This document shows positions 46,758-57,655 of a stretch of 64,000 nucleotides of DNA, one piece after another. The notes under the pieces are model-generated. The model was not told the DNA's origin, did not search any database, and saw only the letters and a program-made list of their open reading frames with translations. Every line of letters begins with the position of its first letter. The stretch's first letter is position 1. Source of the stretch: Misgurnus anguillicaudatus (lineage: Eukaryota > Chordata > Actinopteri > Cypriniformes > Cobitidae); assembly GCF_027580225.2 (NCBI RefSeq), contig NC_073356.2, positions 12,989,001-13,053,000 of the forward strand, written 5' to 3'. Made by a program: the position numbers and the translations under genes.

Positions 46758-47976
46758 TTTTATACAACAGTTCGACGGCACACGTTTGAAAAACGAAAAC
46801 TAGAAAACAACAACGGAGTTATTTTAAAAGCCTCTTTGTTTGAGAACCACTTCTTCCGCCACGGATTTGAGGGCGGCCAGAATGACAGGTAACACTTTCG
46901 GCTGCTTTGAAGCTCATAACAACTCAATGGACGGAAAAGCCGTTACTTTATATTACCGTTTCTTGGTCACAAAGTGTAGTTTTAAGATTAGTTCAGTCGA
47001 GAATGTATATGTATTATATTTAAATCTGCAGTCGATTAGTAAAGATAGCGCCTGTTTGAACGTTTGCTTAGTGAGATTCGGTACGAATGAGAACCAAAGC
47101 ATGAGCGGACATCAGTGTTCACTCGCCCCGCTGACCACCGCCCTCTCTGGGCTACATCTCTGACAGAGATACCCTGGCTCTCATGTTGGCCCTGTTTGTT
47201 TATGATCGTCAAAATGAGATCAAATCAGCAGTATTTGGTGTCATGATCAAACTAGTACTTGTTTTTTTATTCATATTTAGTGTCTTTTGTGTTGTTATTG
47301 TTTTGGCGCGAGGTAAAAGTTAATAAAACTATACTTGTGTAACGTTACTATTGCTTTCTCATTTATTCTTAACGCGATACGAGCACTCGATTATTATTAT
47401 TAAACTTTGTTCTTGTCAGTACTATATAAAACGTTTTTTTATAAGTGTCAGAGAGATGTTTTTGCATGCTGCTTATAAATATACCAGTGACGATATCTCA
47501 TAATATGTTTTAATAGTCACGTCACGATAAAGTAAATGATCAATGTCCACATTTAAAAGCTGCGGTGCTTACCTGCAGTTCCACGGTGTTTTCGCGTTCT
47601 GATAAGAAATATAGCTCCAGAAAAAAAACGAGTGTTTATATTCCTCTTTCCAAGTGTTAATCGTCCACACTATGTGACAAGACATTTCTCCCGTTAACTG
47701 TAACGTAACATCCAAGAGCGCTGATCTTTGACGGAATAACTTCCGATTGGGGATTCACAGACTGATTTATGAGCTAGTAAACTAATGAGACAAACGGAGA
47801 GTGATTCAAAACAGGGCGTCTGTGTTTTTCCATTCAGAGATGAGCCTGCTTAGGACCTCCATTCACTAGGTGGCGGAATGATACGAAAGGTGAAGCGGTT
47901 ACAGTGCCGATATCAGCACAATATCGCATAGCTCTTAGCCAATCAGATTCGAGAACCAGAAAGAACTGTTGTATAA
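46609..47976. mobile_element. Hairpin-ended element with TATACAACAGTTC
   Basis: After the hairpin, TTTTATACAACAGTTCGACG (46757-46776) is mirrored by AAAGAACTGTTGTATAAAT at about 47962-47979, just before more AT repeat. A 107-codon top-strand frame (46840-47163) shows no known family. A 2.4-kb inverted relative appears at about 54735-57180. Confidence 0.65.
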
Positions 47977-47986
47977 ATATATATAT

Positions 47987-48198
47987 AAGAGTTTGGTTCC
48001 AAAACGCTATAAATCCATTTTGACAAATTTCGTTAAAAACGTGTTTTCTATAACAAGAAAGTGACAAGATGAAAACCACTATTTTCTGTTACAAACTTTC
48101 ACCATAGCATCTTTAGGTTATAAAAACATAAAAAATTCAAATCCATAACTTGATTTTCAAAGATTTATTATAAAAACGAATTCTTTTTTCCAAAAAGG
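47987..48198. mobile_element. Fragment of the GAAGAGTTTGG element (copy 3)
   Basis: AGAGTTTGGTTCCAAAACGC through CTATAACAAGAAAGTGAC to about 48198 matches the left parts of copies 1 and 2. It ends without a right terminus. It also has an uninterrupted TATA site at about 48049. Confidence 0.8.
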
Positions 48199-48234
48199 TT
48201 AAAATTAAATAGTTTCAACTTCAAAAATATATTT

Positions 48235-48388
48235 CGGAAGGAATAATTGACGACGGGCCATTGAATTATAAGAAAATAATGCACACCAAGGTGGTAATGC
48301 GGCACGACGCGAAGCAGAGTGCCGTTACACCGCAGGTGTCCATTATTTTCAAATAATTCAAAGGACCGGAGTCAATTATTCTGCTTAT
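48235..48388. mobile_element. Palindromic MITE (GGAATAATTGAC ends)
   Basis: GGAATAATTGACGACGGGCC and the following TTGAATTAT are mirrored by ATAATTCAAAGGACCGGAGT and CAATTATTC at the right end. The GC-rich centre reads AATGCGGCACGACGCGAAGC. Confidence 0.8.
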
Positions 48389-50874
48389 ACCACGGTTACC
48401 ACAAAAATTGCTCTGGTGCAGCATTCAACAGACCCGTGGTATAAATAAAATTAACTTATTTAGCATATATTTAAAAAATACTTTTGGCCAGAATTTTTTT
48501 TTTGCCTTATAAATTATAAAAACATTGTTTAAACACTGGCATTGTCAAAGTTGATACTGGTTTCACATTTGGCCAGACAGGTGTCATTATATTCATCATC
48601 TCAGAGGGAGATGAAATGTTTTTGACCAGCGGATGGTGGAGCTCGTTTCGGATCATGTTAGTATTTATTTTAGGCGGCAAGTGCATCAATTATACCATTG
48701 AATGTGACTTAAAGGGGGAATACGTAGAGTTTTTACCACTAGATGGCGCCAAAACATCAAATCAAATGACGTTGTTTAATAACGCTCTGAAGCAGCGTGG
48801 AATTATGGGATTTGTAGTCTTTAACTCAATCGCTGATGGCCATCAATCAGACACGAACGAGAAATCACGTTGACGGATGTGGTAATCAAGTCTTATAAAT
48901 GTTGCGTTTGATGACATCGTTTATTTCATTATGTACGTTTATATGTGATGTTCAAAACGAAATTGTTAGTCATAGATGTTACAGTATTAGTCCAAATTCG
49001 ATGGTTCACACAGCACAGAATTAAGTTTTCAACTTACAATCTACAATGATTTTTCACATAATGTATTGACAGTACAAATCTTATTGTGAAGTGTCTTAAA
49101 ATGACCATTTATATTGCTGTACAATACCTTTTGATGTGCATATCTTCCGTGGGAAGACGGGCTGTTTACAGTCTACACACTAATGTTGTGATCAATATAA
49201 TAGCATACGTTTTTTAAGGGTTACGAATCAAAACAACTCACCCATCACGTAAAACACAAGCAGGATCAGAATCTCGGTCTAGTTAAGTGTTGTCGTAAAG
49301 CTCTCTCTATCCAGATAATGCAACACCAAATTGATCCTCCCTCGTTTTGTTCCAAACTCTTCTTGGGTCGTTTGGTTGGCCCGTACGCTTACGGGAGCTG
49401 TCTTTGCTGACACAACCAGCGGCAGACGGTAAAGAGTAACTTAATCCATAAGTCCATAAGCAAGCGCGTAGCCCGACAGGCGCTAACGCATAGTTCTGCA
49501 TTTGTCCACGACACTGGCTGCATCCGAAAACTTAAGGCAGTGATGACTTGTTGCCTCGCTGCCTCATGAGGAAATGACTTCGGAGGCATGAAGGCAGCTC
49601 AGAGAAACGGTTTCGGACACATCTTCAAAGGCAGCGTGTTTGAAATATAAACAGAGCGCCTTTGTGATAACTAATCACATATTTGAAACCTACAATACTA
49701 ATTTCTCGCTAGAAATGCAATAAAAATGTGTAAAAAGTGAAAATATACCTTTATTTACACTAAATTTGTGCTCCAGTCGCTTCCTTGGCCGCCATTTTAT
49801 TTTTTCGAACTCGACCACTGTTGTCATGTGGTTTTTACGTCAGTAAAGGCGGTGACAAAGGGTCACATAGATATTAACGTCATTGACAGGAGACTGCACT
49901 GCCCCGTGTCAATGTTTTGAATAGCAATTTTCTCACGATTTACAAGTAGTTGAAAACATTACAGATATTGATAGTAATCAGCTGGACAAAATATATAAAA
50001 CTGGCCTAGTGGTTTTTGGACATTTTACTGCGAATATCTTACAAATTGCAACTTTAATGCATTAAGACTGCAATATTACATACCTTATAGAGAATAGGCT
50101 GCAATGTATAGGCAAGTAGACAATCCCAGCATATAAAAGTTTCGCATTAAGTGTTTCTCATAATAAAACATATGACAATGATGTATTACGCGGCACAGAC
50201 ATAAGGCATTAAGATATAAAAAAACAAAATTCAGTACAAACCTTAAAAAAGCAATTTACAGGTAAGCAGATGAGACCAGAATATAAAAACCAATAAGTTT
50301 AAATACTTTTAAGTGTTTTTCTCATATAAACCCGCATTGTAAGAACGTCTCTTTATATTAGGCTAAACTTCAAATGGGCTACGTTATTAAATGTCCTAGT
50401 ACATCACATTATTTTTCATCATCTTACAGGTTATAAAGTCTATTGTAGCGATGTAGGCACTCAGGTTTGTTTCTGTCATTTGGCCTTACTAAATTTAAGC
50501 TATTACATTTTTTTACAGATATATGATTAGATGACAAAGACTAATAAACTTCTCATCATTCCTCAAATACATGAAACATTAGCCTTTAGTGTTTGTTGAG
50601 TGAAGAAAAGACTTATTCTTTATAGCCTTGCGTTTCAAAACACGCATACCCGCTCATGACAGATGTGTGCGGCACTCCATTCACAGTAGAGGCTTCGTCT
50701 TTTCTATACTTTTCATCTGTTAAATATTTGCTACTCATAGGCAGATGCAACTCCTAGAAGCAATTTGAGTGCTGATCTTTATGAATGAAACAGAAATATT
50801 AAAACTAAATGTGTATAAAAACAAAAACACTGTTTGTGTTCTTTCACTCCGCTCAAAAAGACGAGAGCATCAGT

Positions 50875-51575
50875 ACGGTGCGCACTTATTTAAGGCAAAT
50901 GTATTTTTATAAAATAAATTATTGCGCTTATTTACGCCAAATGTATTTTTTATCAAATAAATTATTGCGCGCTTATTTAAGGCAAATGTATTTTTATAAA
51001 ATAAATTATTGCGCACTTATTTAAGGCAAATGTATTTTTATAAAATAAATTATTGCGCTTATTTACGCCAAATGTATTTTTTATAAACTAAATTATTGCG
51101 CGCTTATTTACGCCAAATGTATTTTTTATAAAATAAATTATTGCGCTTATTTACGCCAAATGTATTTTTTATAAAATAAATTATTGCGCTTATTTACGCC
51201 AAATGTATTTTTTATCAAATAAATTATTGCACGCTTATTTACGCCAAATGTATTTTTTATCAAATAAATTATTGCGCGCTTATTTACGCCAAATGTATTT
51301 TTTATAAAATAATTTATTACGCTTATTTACGCCAAATGTATTTTTGATCAAATAAATTATTGTGCGCTTATTTACACCAAATGTATTTTTTATCAAATAA
51401 ATTATTGTGCGCTTATTTACGCCAAATGTGTTTTTGATCAAATAAATTATTGCACGCTTATTTACAGCAAATGTATTTTTGATCAAATAAATTATTGCGC
51501 GCTTATTTACGCCAAATGTATTTTTTATAAAATAAATTATTGTGCACTTATTTACGCCAAATGTATTTTTTATAA
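50875..51575. repeat. Satellite of about 16 units of 44-47 bp
   Basis: Each unit reads approximately TTATTTACGCCAAATGTATT, then TTTTATAAAATAAATTATTG and CGCGC. Early units have TTTAAGGC in place of TTTACGCC, and a few have TTTTGATCAAATAAA. The open bottom-strand frame (51280-51639, repeating IKNTFGVNKR) is a consequence of a unit length close to a multiple of three, not a gene. Confidence 0.95.
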
Positions 51576-51656
51576 ATTCCGATATGTGCGTGAAAAATTG
51601 CGTACGCATATTTCTATGCCCATTTTTTTGCGTACGCAACGTTTATACATCAGGTC

Positions 51657-51757
51657 CCTGGAATGTTTTCCTCAAAAAACTGAATTTCTTTTTGACTAAA
51701 CAAAGAAAAGGTTAGGCTGAGTAAATTACTTTTTTTATGAAAGTGGAGTAATCCTTA
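51657..51757. mobile_element. Right half of a foldback element
   Basis: GGAATGTTTTCCTCAAAAAA, GACTAAACAAAGAAAAGG and a terminal AAAGTGGAGTAATCCTT, inverted relative to the end at 43892. Confidence 0.65.
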
Positions 51758-52184
51758 AAGTGTGGATATGTAAGGCACCAAGTGATCAGGAGAGCACTAA
51801 TGCGTGGTGTATGCATCTGTATTGGTCCATGATCTCCTGAATACGTGTTGAATGTTGTTGTTATACAGTAGTGATGTGATATAATCTGTGTCATTGGAGG
51901 GGAAGGTGGTATTAGATTCCTCAGGGGGACATAAAAGAGATGCACTCCTGGTGAAATACTCTTATTCAACAACCAGTATAAGCACAAAAGAAGGAACATG
52001 TCAGTCATTCTGTATAAAAGAGATGTCTTTTTGAAAGTGTACCAAACAGTATGCACATTTTTTGTATTCGTGAAATACATAAATGACCTACTACATTCTT
52101 GTGATCTGAAAAACGTATCTTTTCAAAAACTTTAAATGCGTCTGAGCTTTTGAGCACATTATAGCAGATATATTGCAGCACATG

Positions 52185-52738
52185 TACACTCACCTAAAGG
52201 ATTATTAGGAACACCATACTAATACTGTGTTTGACCCCCTTTCACCTTCCGAACTGCCTTAATTGTATGTGGCATTGATTCAACAAGGTACTGAAAGCAT
52301 TCTTTAGAAATGTTGGCCCATATTGATAGGATAGCATCTTGCAGTTAATAGAGATTTGTGGGATGCACATCCAGGGCATGAAGCTCCCGTTCCACCACAT
52401 CCCAAAGATGCTCTAATGGGTTGAGATCTGGTGACTGTGGGGGCCATTTTAGTACAGTGAACTCATTGTTATGTTCAAGAAACCAATTTGAAATGATTCG
52501 AGCTTTGTGACATGGTGCATTATCCTGCTGGAAGCAGCCATCAGAGGATGAGTACATAGTGGTCATAAAGGGATGGACATGGTCAGAAACAATGCTCAGG
52601 TAGGTAGTGGCATTTAAACGATGCCCAATTGGCACTAAGGGGCCTAAAGTGTGCCAAGAAAACATCCCCCACACCATTACATCATTGAATTAATGAGAAA
52701 TTAGACAGGTGTTCCTAATAATCCTTTAGGTGAGTGTA
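52185..52738 (-). mobile_element. Internally deleted Tc1-like element with perfect TIRs
   Basis: The ends CACTCACCTAAAGGATTATT and its exact inverse are identical over 29 bp, each bordered by TA. Inside, a bottom-strand frame (52345-52677) gives the C-terminal half of a transposase: GCFQQDNAPCHKARI with the second catalytic Asp and WPPQSPDLNPLEHLWDVVER with the third acidic residue. The N-terminal DNA-binding part and first Asp are deleted. It ends 76 bp before the acceptor of the gabbr1 exon at 52815. Confidence 0.9.
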
Positions 52739-52814
52739 TAGCAGTATATATATATTTTAAAGTTAATTTATATACAGAATCTTGCAGAAAACACTATTAT
52801 GTTTATGTCTATAG

Positions 52815-52958
52815 ATGAGGAGGTTGATCACTCGTGGCGAATGGCAGTCAGACCAGCAGGAAACCATGAAGACCGGCTCTTCCACAAACAACAATGATGA
52901 AGAGAAATCCCGTCAGCTGGAGAGAGAGAACAAGGAGCTGCAGAAAATCATTCAGGAG
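52815..52958 (+). CDS. gabbr1: gabbr1 exon: cytoplasmic tail, start of coiled coil
   Basis: Encodes [20 protein letters not shown], the membrane-proximal tail, then [20 protein letters not shown] and ELQKIIQE, the start of the heptad-repeat helix that pairs with GABBR2 to form the surface-competent heterodimer. It is 48 codons, phase 0. The acceptor is TGTCTATAG and the donor CAGGAG|GTCACT, which is weak (no purine-rich GTRAGT). Reading on into the intron adds 27 residues, from VTFLAKYHK to a stop at 53040-53042. Confidence 0.95.
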
Positions 52959-53285
52959 GTCACTTTCTTGGCCAAATATCACAAATTGTATAACTTTCAC
53001 CTTCCTTTTCTCAGTGGTTTTAGATCCTATCCGTATTTTTAGACCAATACAATCTAATGTAAATTCGTAATTATTTTACCAGGTGGCTAATTCATATAGC
53101 TTTGCATGATCTCATTCATACGTTTCAGTACGATCTGTATCAGTATCGCTGGGTTTAGCGGTATGGTATCATTACGTCTTCTCTTTATGTTTTTGTATAG
53201 TTCACATTTCTATCGAAATCACACCACTTCCCGTGACTCACCCGAAACCAGATTTTCATCAAGTATCGTGTTTTCTCTCCAACAG

Positions 53286-53570
53286 AAAGAGGAGCGAGTA
53301 TCAGAGCTCAGAAACCAGCTGTCAGAGAGACAAGCCCTGCGCTCCAGGAGACGCCCGTCATCGACCAATCAGAACCACAGTACGCCGTCTTTGCCAAATC
53401 CTCAGAACGATCCCAAATCCCTCCTACCCCCACCAGGATACCCCCTACCCGCTTCCGACAACCACTCTCTCCCTCCCACCTTCTCAAACTCCTCGGTCCT
53501 TTACCAGCCCGACGGCAAGATAAACCGCAACAACTGTCACCCCAGCCGACTGCAGCTCCTCTACAAGTGA
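53286..53570 (+). CDS. gabbr1: gabbr1 terminal coding exon: coiled coil and RSRR
   Basis: Encodes KEERVSELRNQLSERQALRS, the second half of the coiled coil, running into RSRRRPSS. RSRR is the ER-retention motif that keeps unpaired GABBR1 inside the cell until GABBR2 masks it. A Pro/Ser/Asn-rich tail (STPSLPNPQNDPKSLLPPPG) follows, ending RLQLLYK with TGA at 53568-53570. The acceptor is TCTCCAACAG. The terminal LLYK is shared with mammalian GABBR1; the Pro-rich part is more variable. Separated from the preceding exon by 327 nt. Confidence 0.96.
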   Translation, partial: KEERVSELRNQLSERQALRSRRRPSSTNQNHSTPSLPNPQNDPKSLLPPPGYPLPASDNHSLPPTFSNSSVLYQPDGKINRNNCHPSRLQLLYK

Positions 53571-54145
53571 ACGCGGAGATATCGCAGATGTTAAAGAGGA
53601 AGCACAAACGGGGCAAAGCAAAAGTGGAGACGCTACCTTGATCCACTTTTCTACCCAACATGACCACTTTTTTTCTTTCTTCGTTGGTTTCTTTTGTTTT
53701 CAGCACGGGAGGTCGTGTTGTTGACTAGTCTCGAGAATCTGTTGTTGTGTCACCACATTTGAAAGCCACACACATGCTGTGAGATGCGCTAGTTTGTTTG
53801 AATGACTAATCCTCTGTGAAAAGATGACTTGCGAACATCCTCGCAGACACTTCTTCGGTCAAAGTGGATTCTGGGTCCAAAATTAGAGGTAAAATCGCCA
53901 AGTAAATACTTGCCAGTTATTTTGCCATGAACTGCAGCAATATGTGGGCTGAATTTTGTGAACTTCGCTAAGGTGAAGATGACCTGCATGATATAAATCA
54001 AAAACATATAAAGCATCTACTTAAGAAGAACAACTAACAACCTCATTGGAAATTGTATCTTCGTAAGTTCATTCAGGATGCTGTACGTTTATTTACTTCT
54101 CTGGACGAAACGTGACATTAAATAAACCATCACAACCGTGACAAG
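53571..54145 (+). other. gabbr1: gabbr1 3' UTR
   Basis: About 575 nt of moderately GC-balanced sequence follow the stop. AATAAA at 54121-54126 (context TTAAATAAACC) is the best poly(A) signal, so cleavage is expected near 54140-54150. A TTAA-flanked MITE starts only about 135 bp further on. Confidence 0.75.
54121..54126 (+). terminator. gabbr1 polyadenylation signal AATAAA
   Basis: A canonical hexamer 551 nt after the stop codon, the first one downstream of the coding end. Confidence 0.75.
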
Positions 54146-54283
54146 AAAGAAAATCTCTACACGGCTACAGCATAGATTACTGTTGTTTATTATTTGTTAC
54201 AAATATAACAATAGTAAATTTGCATTTACTAACATAAATGTCATTTTGAGTGGATTACACCATGTTTTTAATGTACAGTTTAA

Positions 54284-54713
54284 CTCTTTCCCCGCCATTG
54301 AGTTATTTGTCAATTAAGAGAAAATGTTTCCGTGCCAATGACGAGTTTTTATGGCAATTCATATTTCCGCTATTATCAACTAGGTGGCGCTCCTACCCAA
54401 CTTATAAAATACTGAAGCATCCACTGATCCAAAAACAGTAAAAACTCTGTGTATGTTTTGATTATTGTACTGAATCGAATCTTCAACAAAAGTCCTTTAC
54501 AAAAATATAAAATGCAGTTACATCATACTGTATTTGGTGATAAAAATAGAACAAATTAAGAAAGGATAAAAAAAATTTTTAAAGCAGAGGGTCTGTTCTT
54601 TAATTTAATATATTGTATGTTTATATTTTAAAAAAAAAATTCTGGAAGGCATGAAAATCATAAAAAAGCTGGCGCTGGCTTGCAAAAATTTTTAAATACT
54701 GGCGAGGAAAGAG
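54284..54713. mobile_element. TTAA-flanked piggyBac-like MITE, copy 2
   Basis: Left TTAA (54280-54283) then CTCTTTCCCCGCCATTGAG; right GGCGAGGAAAGAG followed by CTAA (54714-54717), a one-base decay of TTAA. Shares GCAGAGGGTCTGTTCTTT-type interior sequence with 12118-12582 in inverse orientation. Confidence 0.75.
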
Positions 54714-54734
54714 CTAAGACCATGTACATTATTT

Positions 54735-57180
54735 AATATTATACAACAGTTTTTTGTGGTTTTTGAATCTGATTGGCTGCCGTGCGATATTCCCCCAGTA
54801 TCATCACAGGAACCGTATCATTTTAGAATTAGTAACGGAGGCTTGTTTAACATCTTAAACTGTACGGTCACATATTTGCGACTGGATAAAGCTGCCACTA
54901 GAGGTGAAGGTCACACACCATAGACTGTAAAAAAATATATGGACGTAGTGTCTGTGACGTCACCCATAAGTTTGTGAAAAGCATTTTTGAAGCCTAAAGT
55001 AGGCGGTGCCTGCCATCGCCATCTTGGCTGCGCGTCACCGCGCATCACTCATGGATAACCGAAAATGGGTAAAAAGCCAGGACTTGAGTGAAGCTGAGGT
55101 GTCTGGTTGCTAAAACCACGCCCGCCTAGCTCGATTCTAGTGACCGCAGTGGCTGTTCACCCCATCACTCAAGTGGCCACGCCCTTAATTATGCAAAAAT
55201 TTAACTGTGGGTTCATACCAGATGCGAGTTCAACGGTTTGCGCGAGTAGATTACATACAAAGTCAATGCAAAGACGCAATCAGACGCGTCCTCGCGTGGG
55301 GCGATGCGAATGACGCAATATGGGCGGCGCGTTTGCTGCGTAAACACGTGCTATTCGCCTCAAACGCGTCTTCGCCCAAGTTAAAAATATTCAACTGGAG
55401 CGAAAAATTCACATGACACGAAGTTAAATCCCATGAGTAATCTAGAGCGAGTAAGCTTAATATAATTTAAACTGATGAGTTACAAAAACATTATCCACCC
55501 TTACAGTTGTCATGAAGGGCAAAATGGCTATAAAGACCAAAATAATTTTTTGTACCAGGCTGTAAGCATATTATTTTCTACTGTAAAGTTCAGCATTTTA
55601 ACATGGGGGTCTTTGGGATTAACTCTCTTTTGGAGCCTGCTCTAGTGGCCAGTCAATGAATTGCAGTTTCAGTCACTTCCGTATTGGCTTCATCAGAGAG
55701 ATCGGAAGGTTGCCCCTCGTCACACTCACACATTTTTAAAACTCATTGTGTGTATATTAATCTCACAAATACTAAAAACAAGCACATAAGTACTTTGATG
55801 AACTAAATCATTATCGCCAACACAGCTGTCCTCTATTGTTACGACTGTATAAGTGACAGCGCTTTATTTTAACCCCGTTTAGCGGATTCATTTAACAAAA
55901 TTATAACCCTATGAGATGCACCATCTTGTTTTAGTAATAGTGCATCTATTAGCACAGACTATAAACACAATACGAATTTGTTTTAACACTTATCAAAATG
56001 AATATATAGTGTTAAGTGCTCAGCTGAAAGGGTGACCTGTCGTCCAGGGCTTCGGATCCATGGCAAAAGGGAGTGGGTGATTCTCACGAAAACTTGGTTT
56101 TAAAAATGTCAAGCATGAAAATGTAAAAATTGCTTAAATTTACTTTTTTTCCCACCAGACATTGAAAAACAAAGTCTGGAGTAAATGGGAACATTAATTT
56201 AAAAACTTTTACTTATCATTTAACACTTTTTGTAACATAATTAAAAAAATTTGTCCTAAAAAATCTCATTACCGCAACAGTCAGAAAACATCAACACTGA
56301 CATATTTTCAAAATGACATGACAAACCTGAAAGAACATAATTTGGAGATTCTGCACATGCATTTAAAATCAAAGTATTATGCTTTTATTAATTAAATTAA
56401 CATTTAATAAGCATCTCTTGCGGTAATGATAATTAAAATGTCGTGTAAGCATTCTGACAAGACAATATTTCAAATTAACTGTAAAAAATGATCTTACCTG
56501 GTAGCCATCTTGAAGTAACTGGTCCATGTGCTTGGTCACTCAAAATCAAACTTTATTAAAATTCTGTATGTGTGCTTAAACTGTTCTCAAAAAGTGTTGC
56601 GGAGGATGAGAACATCAGGCATGGACACATCATTTTCCTAATTTTTCTTCATTATTATTATACATGAATATTCAGTAAATATTTTTTCTGTCATCTAAAG
56701 TAGTCTAGCAAAACATCTATTTTTTTTCTTAATATTTTTGTGTTAATTTGATTAAATGACAACATAACGCATGTTCAAACACAGCCGGACACATTGCGGT
56801 AATGAGAATTTCAGCAGAAAATGAGATAAAATTTACAATTATAAATTCTTATGTTGAAATCACACATTGTGCAAGGTAGAACACAGTATTGTGTTAATTC
56901 TGATGCTTTTTAATGTTACTATATTACACATTTTAAAGCTAAAATCATTAGTGCCGTGGTGTTTCAATGGTTTCGTGAGAATCACCCGAGTAGTTCTGCA
57001 CAAAAGAGGCTTTCGAAAATATTTTTACACACTGGTGCAAATAATGCATAAATGCCACATCGCTTTTGTAGTCATGTGTTATGGCTCTATATCAGCATGG
57101 CTGTGATCGTCTCCTGTACTTGTGCCTCTTGATATACTGTAGGGCAATATCACATGACCACAAGAGCGATATTGCGTTAT
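54735..57180. mobile_element. Inverted relative of the hairpin element, with inserts
   Basis: The left end TTATACAACAGTTTTTTGTG and GAATCTGATTGGCTGCCGTG mirrors the right end of 46609-47976. The right end near 57063-57178 (TGGCTCTATATCAGCATGGC ... AGAGCGATATTGCG) mirrors its hairpin. The interior includes a different repeat at about 54920-55700, so the original element has been expanded by insertion. Confidence 0.55.
54920..55700. mobile_element. Dispersed repeat, itself interrupted
   Basis: Starts ACCATAGACTGTAAAAAAAT with GGACGTAGTGTCTGTGACGT and ends near AGAGATCGGAAGGTTGCCCC, a block widespread in teleosts. It is interrupted at about 55207-55460 by a CG-rich piece (GTGGGTTCATACCAGATGCG, CGCAATCAGACGCGTCC) resembling the element at 36609-37337. 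Confidence 0.6.
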
Positions 57181-57546
57181 CAAATACATTAATCGCAACG
57201 TTTTTGATGCTTTATTAAATATCTTGTGGCAGTATTTTTGATTCTTTTGTGCATTTGCAGTATTTCAATAAATAAGGAAGCAGGCTGCCTAAATAAGTAG
57301 AAACGCAGGTGTTTTTAATCATGCTGTTTTAACCACATGTGAACACTGAATCCAATTACGAATTTTGTGATTTGATGCTGCGTATTGATAATTATTATTT
57401 TTTCATACAGTGAGACAATTGCTAATAACCTGCCATAGTAAAATTTCACAAAACTCCGTAACATGCTTGCAGATGAGTCCAGAGTCGTCTGCCGCCTGGG
57501 ATACCAGATGTACGCTAGGATAATTGCTTTTGAGTTTTGGTTAGAT

Positions 57547-57655
57547 TTTTTTTATATTTACATGTATTCATTTGGCAGATGTTTCTAGCCAAAGTGACTT
57601 AAAGTGCATTCCAGGTTTACATTTTATCATTATGTGTTTTCCCCGGAATCAAATT
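57547..57655 (-). mobile_element. SINE tail fragment, bottom strand
   Basis: On the bottom strand: a GATTCCGGGG B-box remnant, AATGCACTTTAAGTCACTTT and ATCTGCCAAATGAATACATG. Same tail as the SINE at 15433-15563; the tRNA-like head is truncated. Confidence 0.7.

Larger units (their letters stand above)
43819..52814 (+). other. gabbr1 intron (9.0 kb), densest nested-repeat region
   Basis: Contains, in order: half of a foldback (43892-44225), an AT microsatellite split by a hAT element (44323-45594), a GAAGAGTTTGG element (45617-46586), a hairpin-bearing element (46609-47976), a fragment of the GAAGAGTTTGG element (47987-48198), a MITE (48235-48388), a diverged micro-MITE relative (49507-49620), a satellite (50875-51575), the other foldback half (51657-51757) and a Tc1-like MITE (52185-52738). 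48610-49500 and 49640-50860 hold nothing recognisable. Confidence 0.8.

Noticed and set aside
46840..47163. 107-codon top-strand frame as a gene
   Set aside because: It is inside the hairpin-ended transposon and shows no known domain or splice context; it is left as element interior.
50875..51575. CRISPR-like array
   Set aside because: The repeats are contiguous with no unique spacers, and the genome is vertebrate.
51280..51639. 119-codon repetitive protein on the bottom strand
   Set aside because: Every residue block follows the satellite unit; there is no start context, splice signal or domain.
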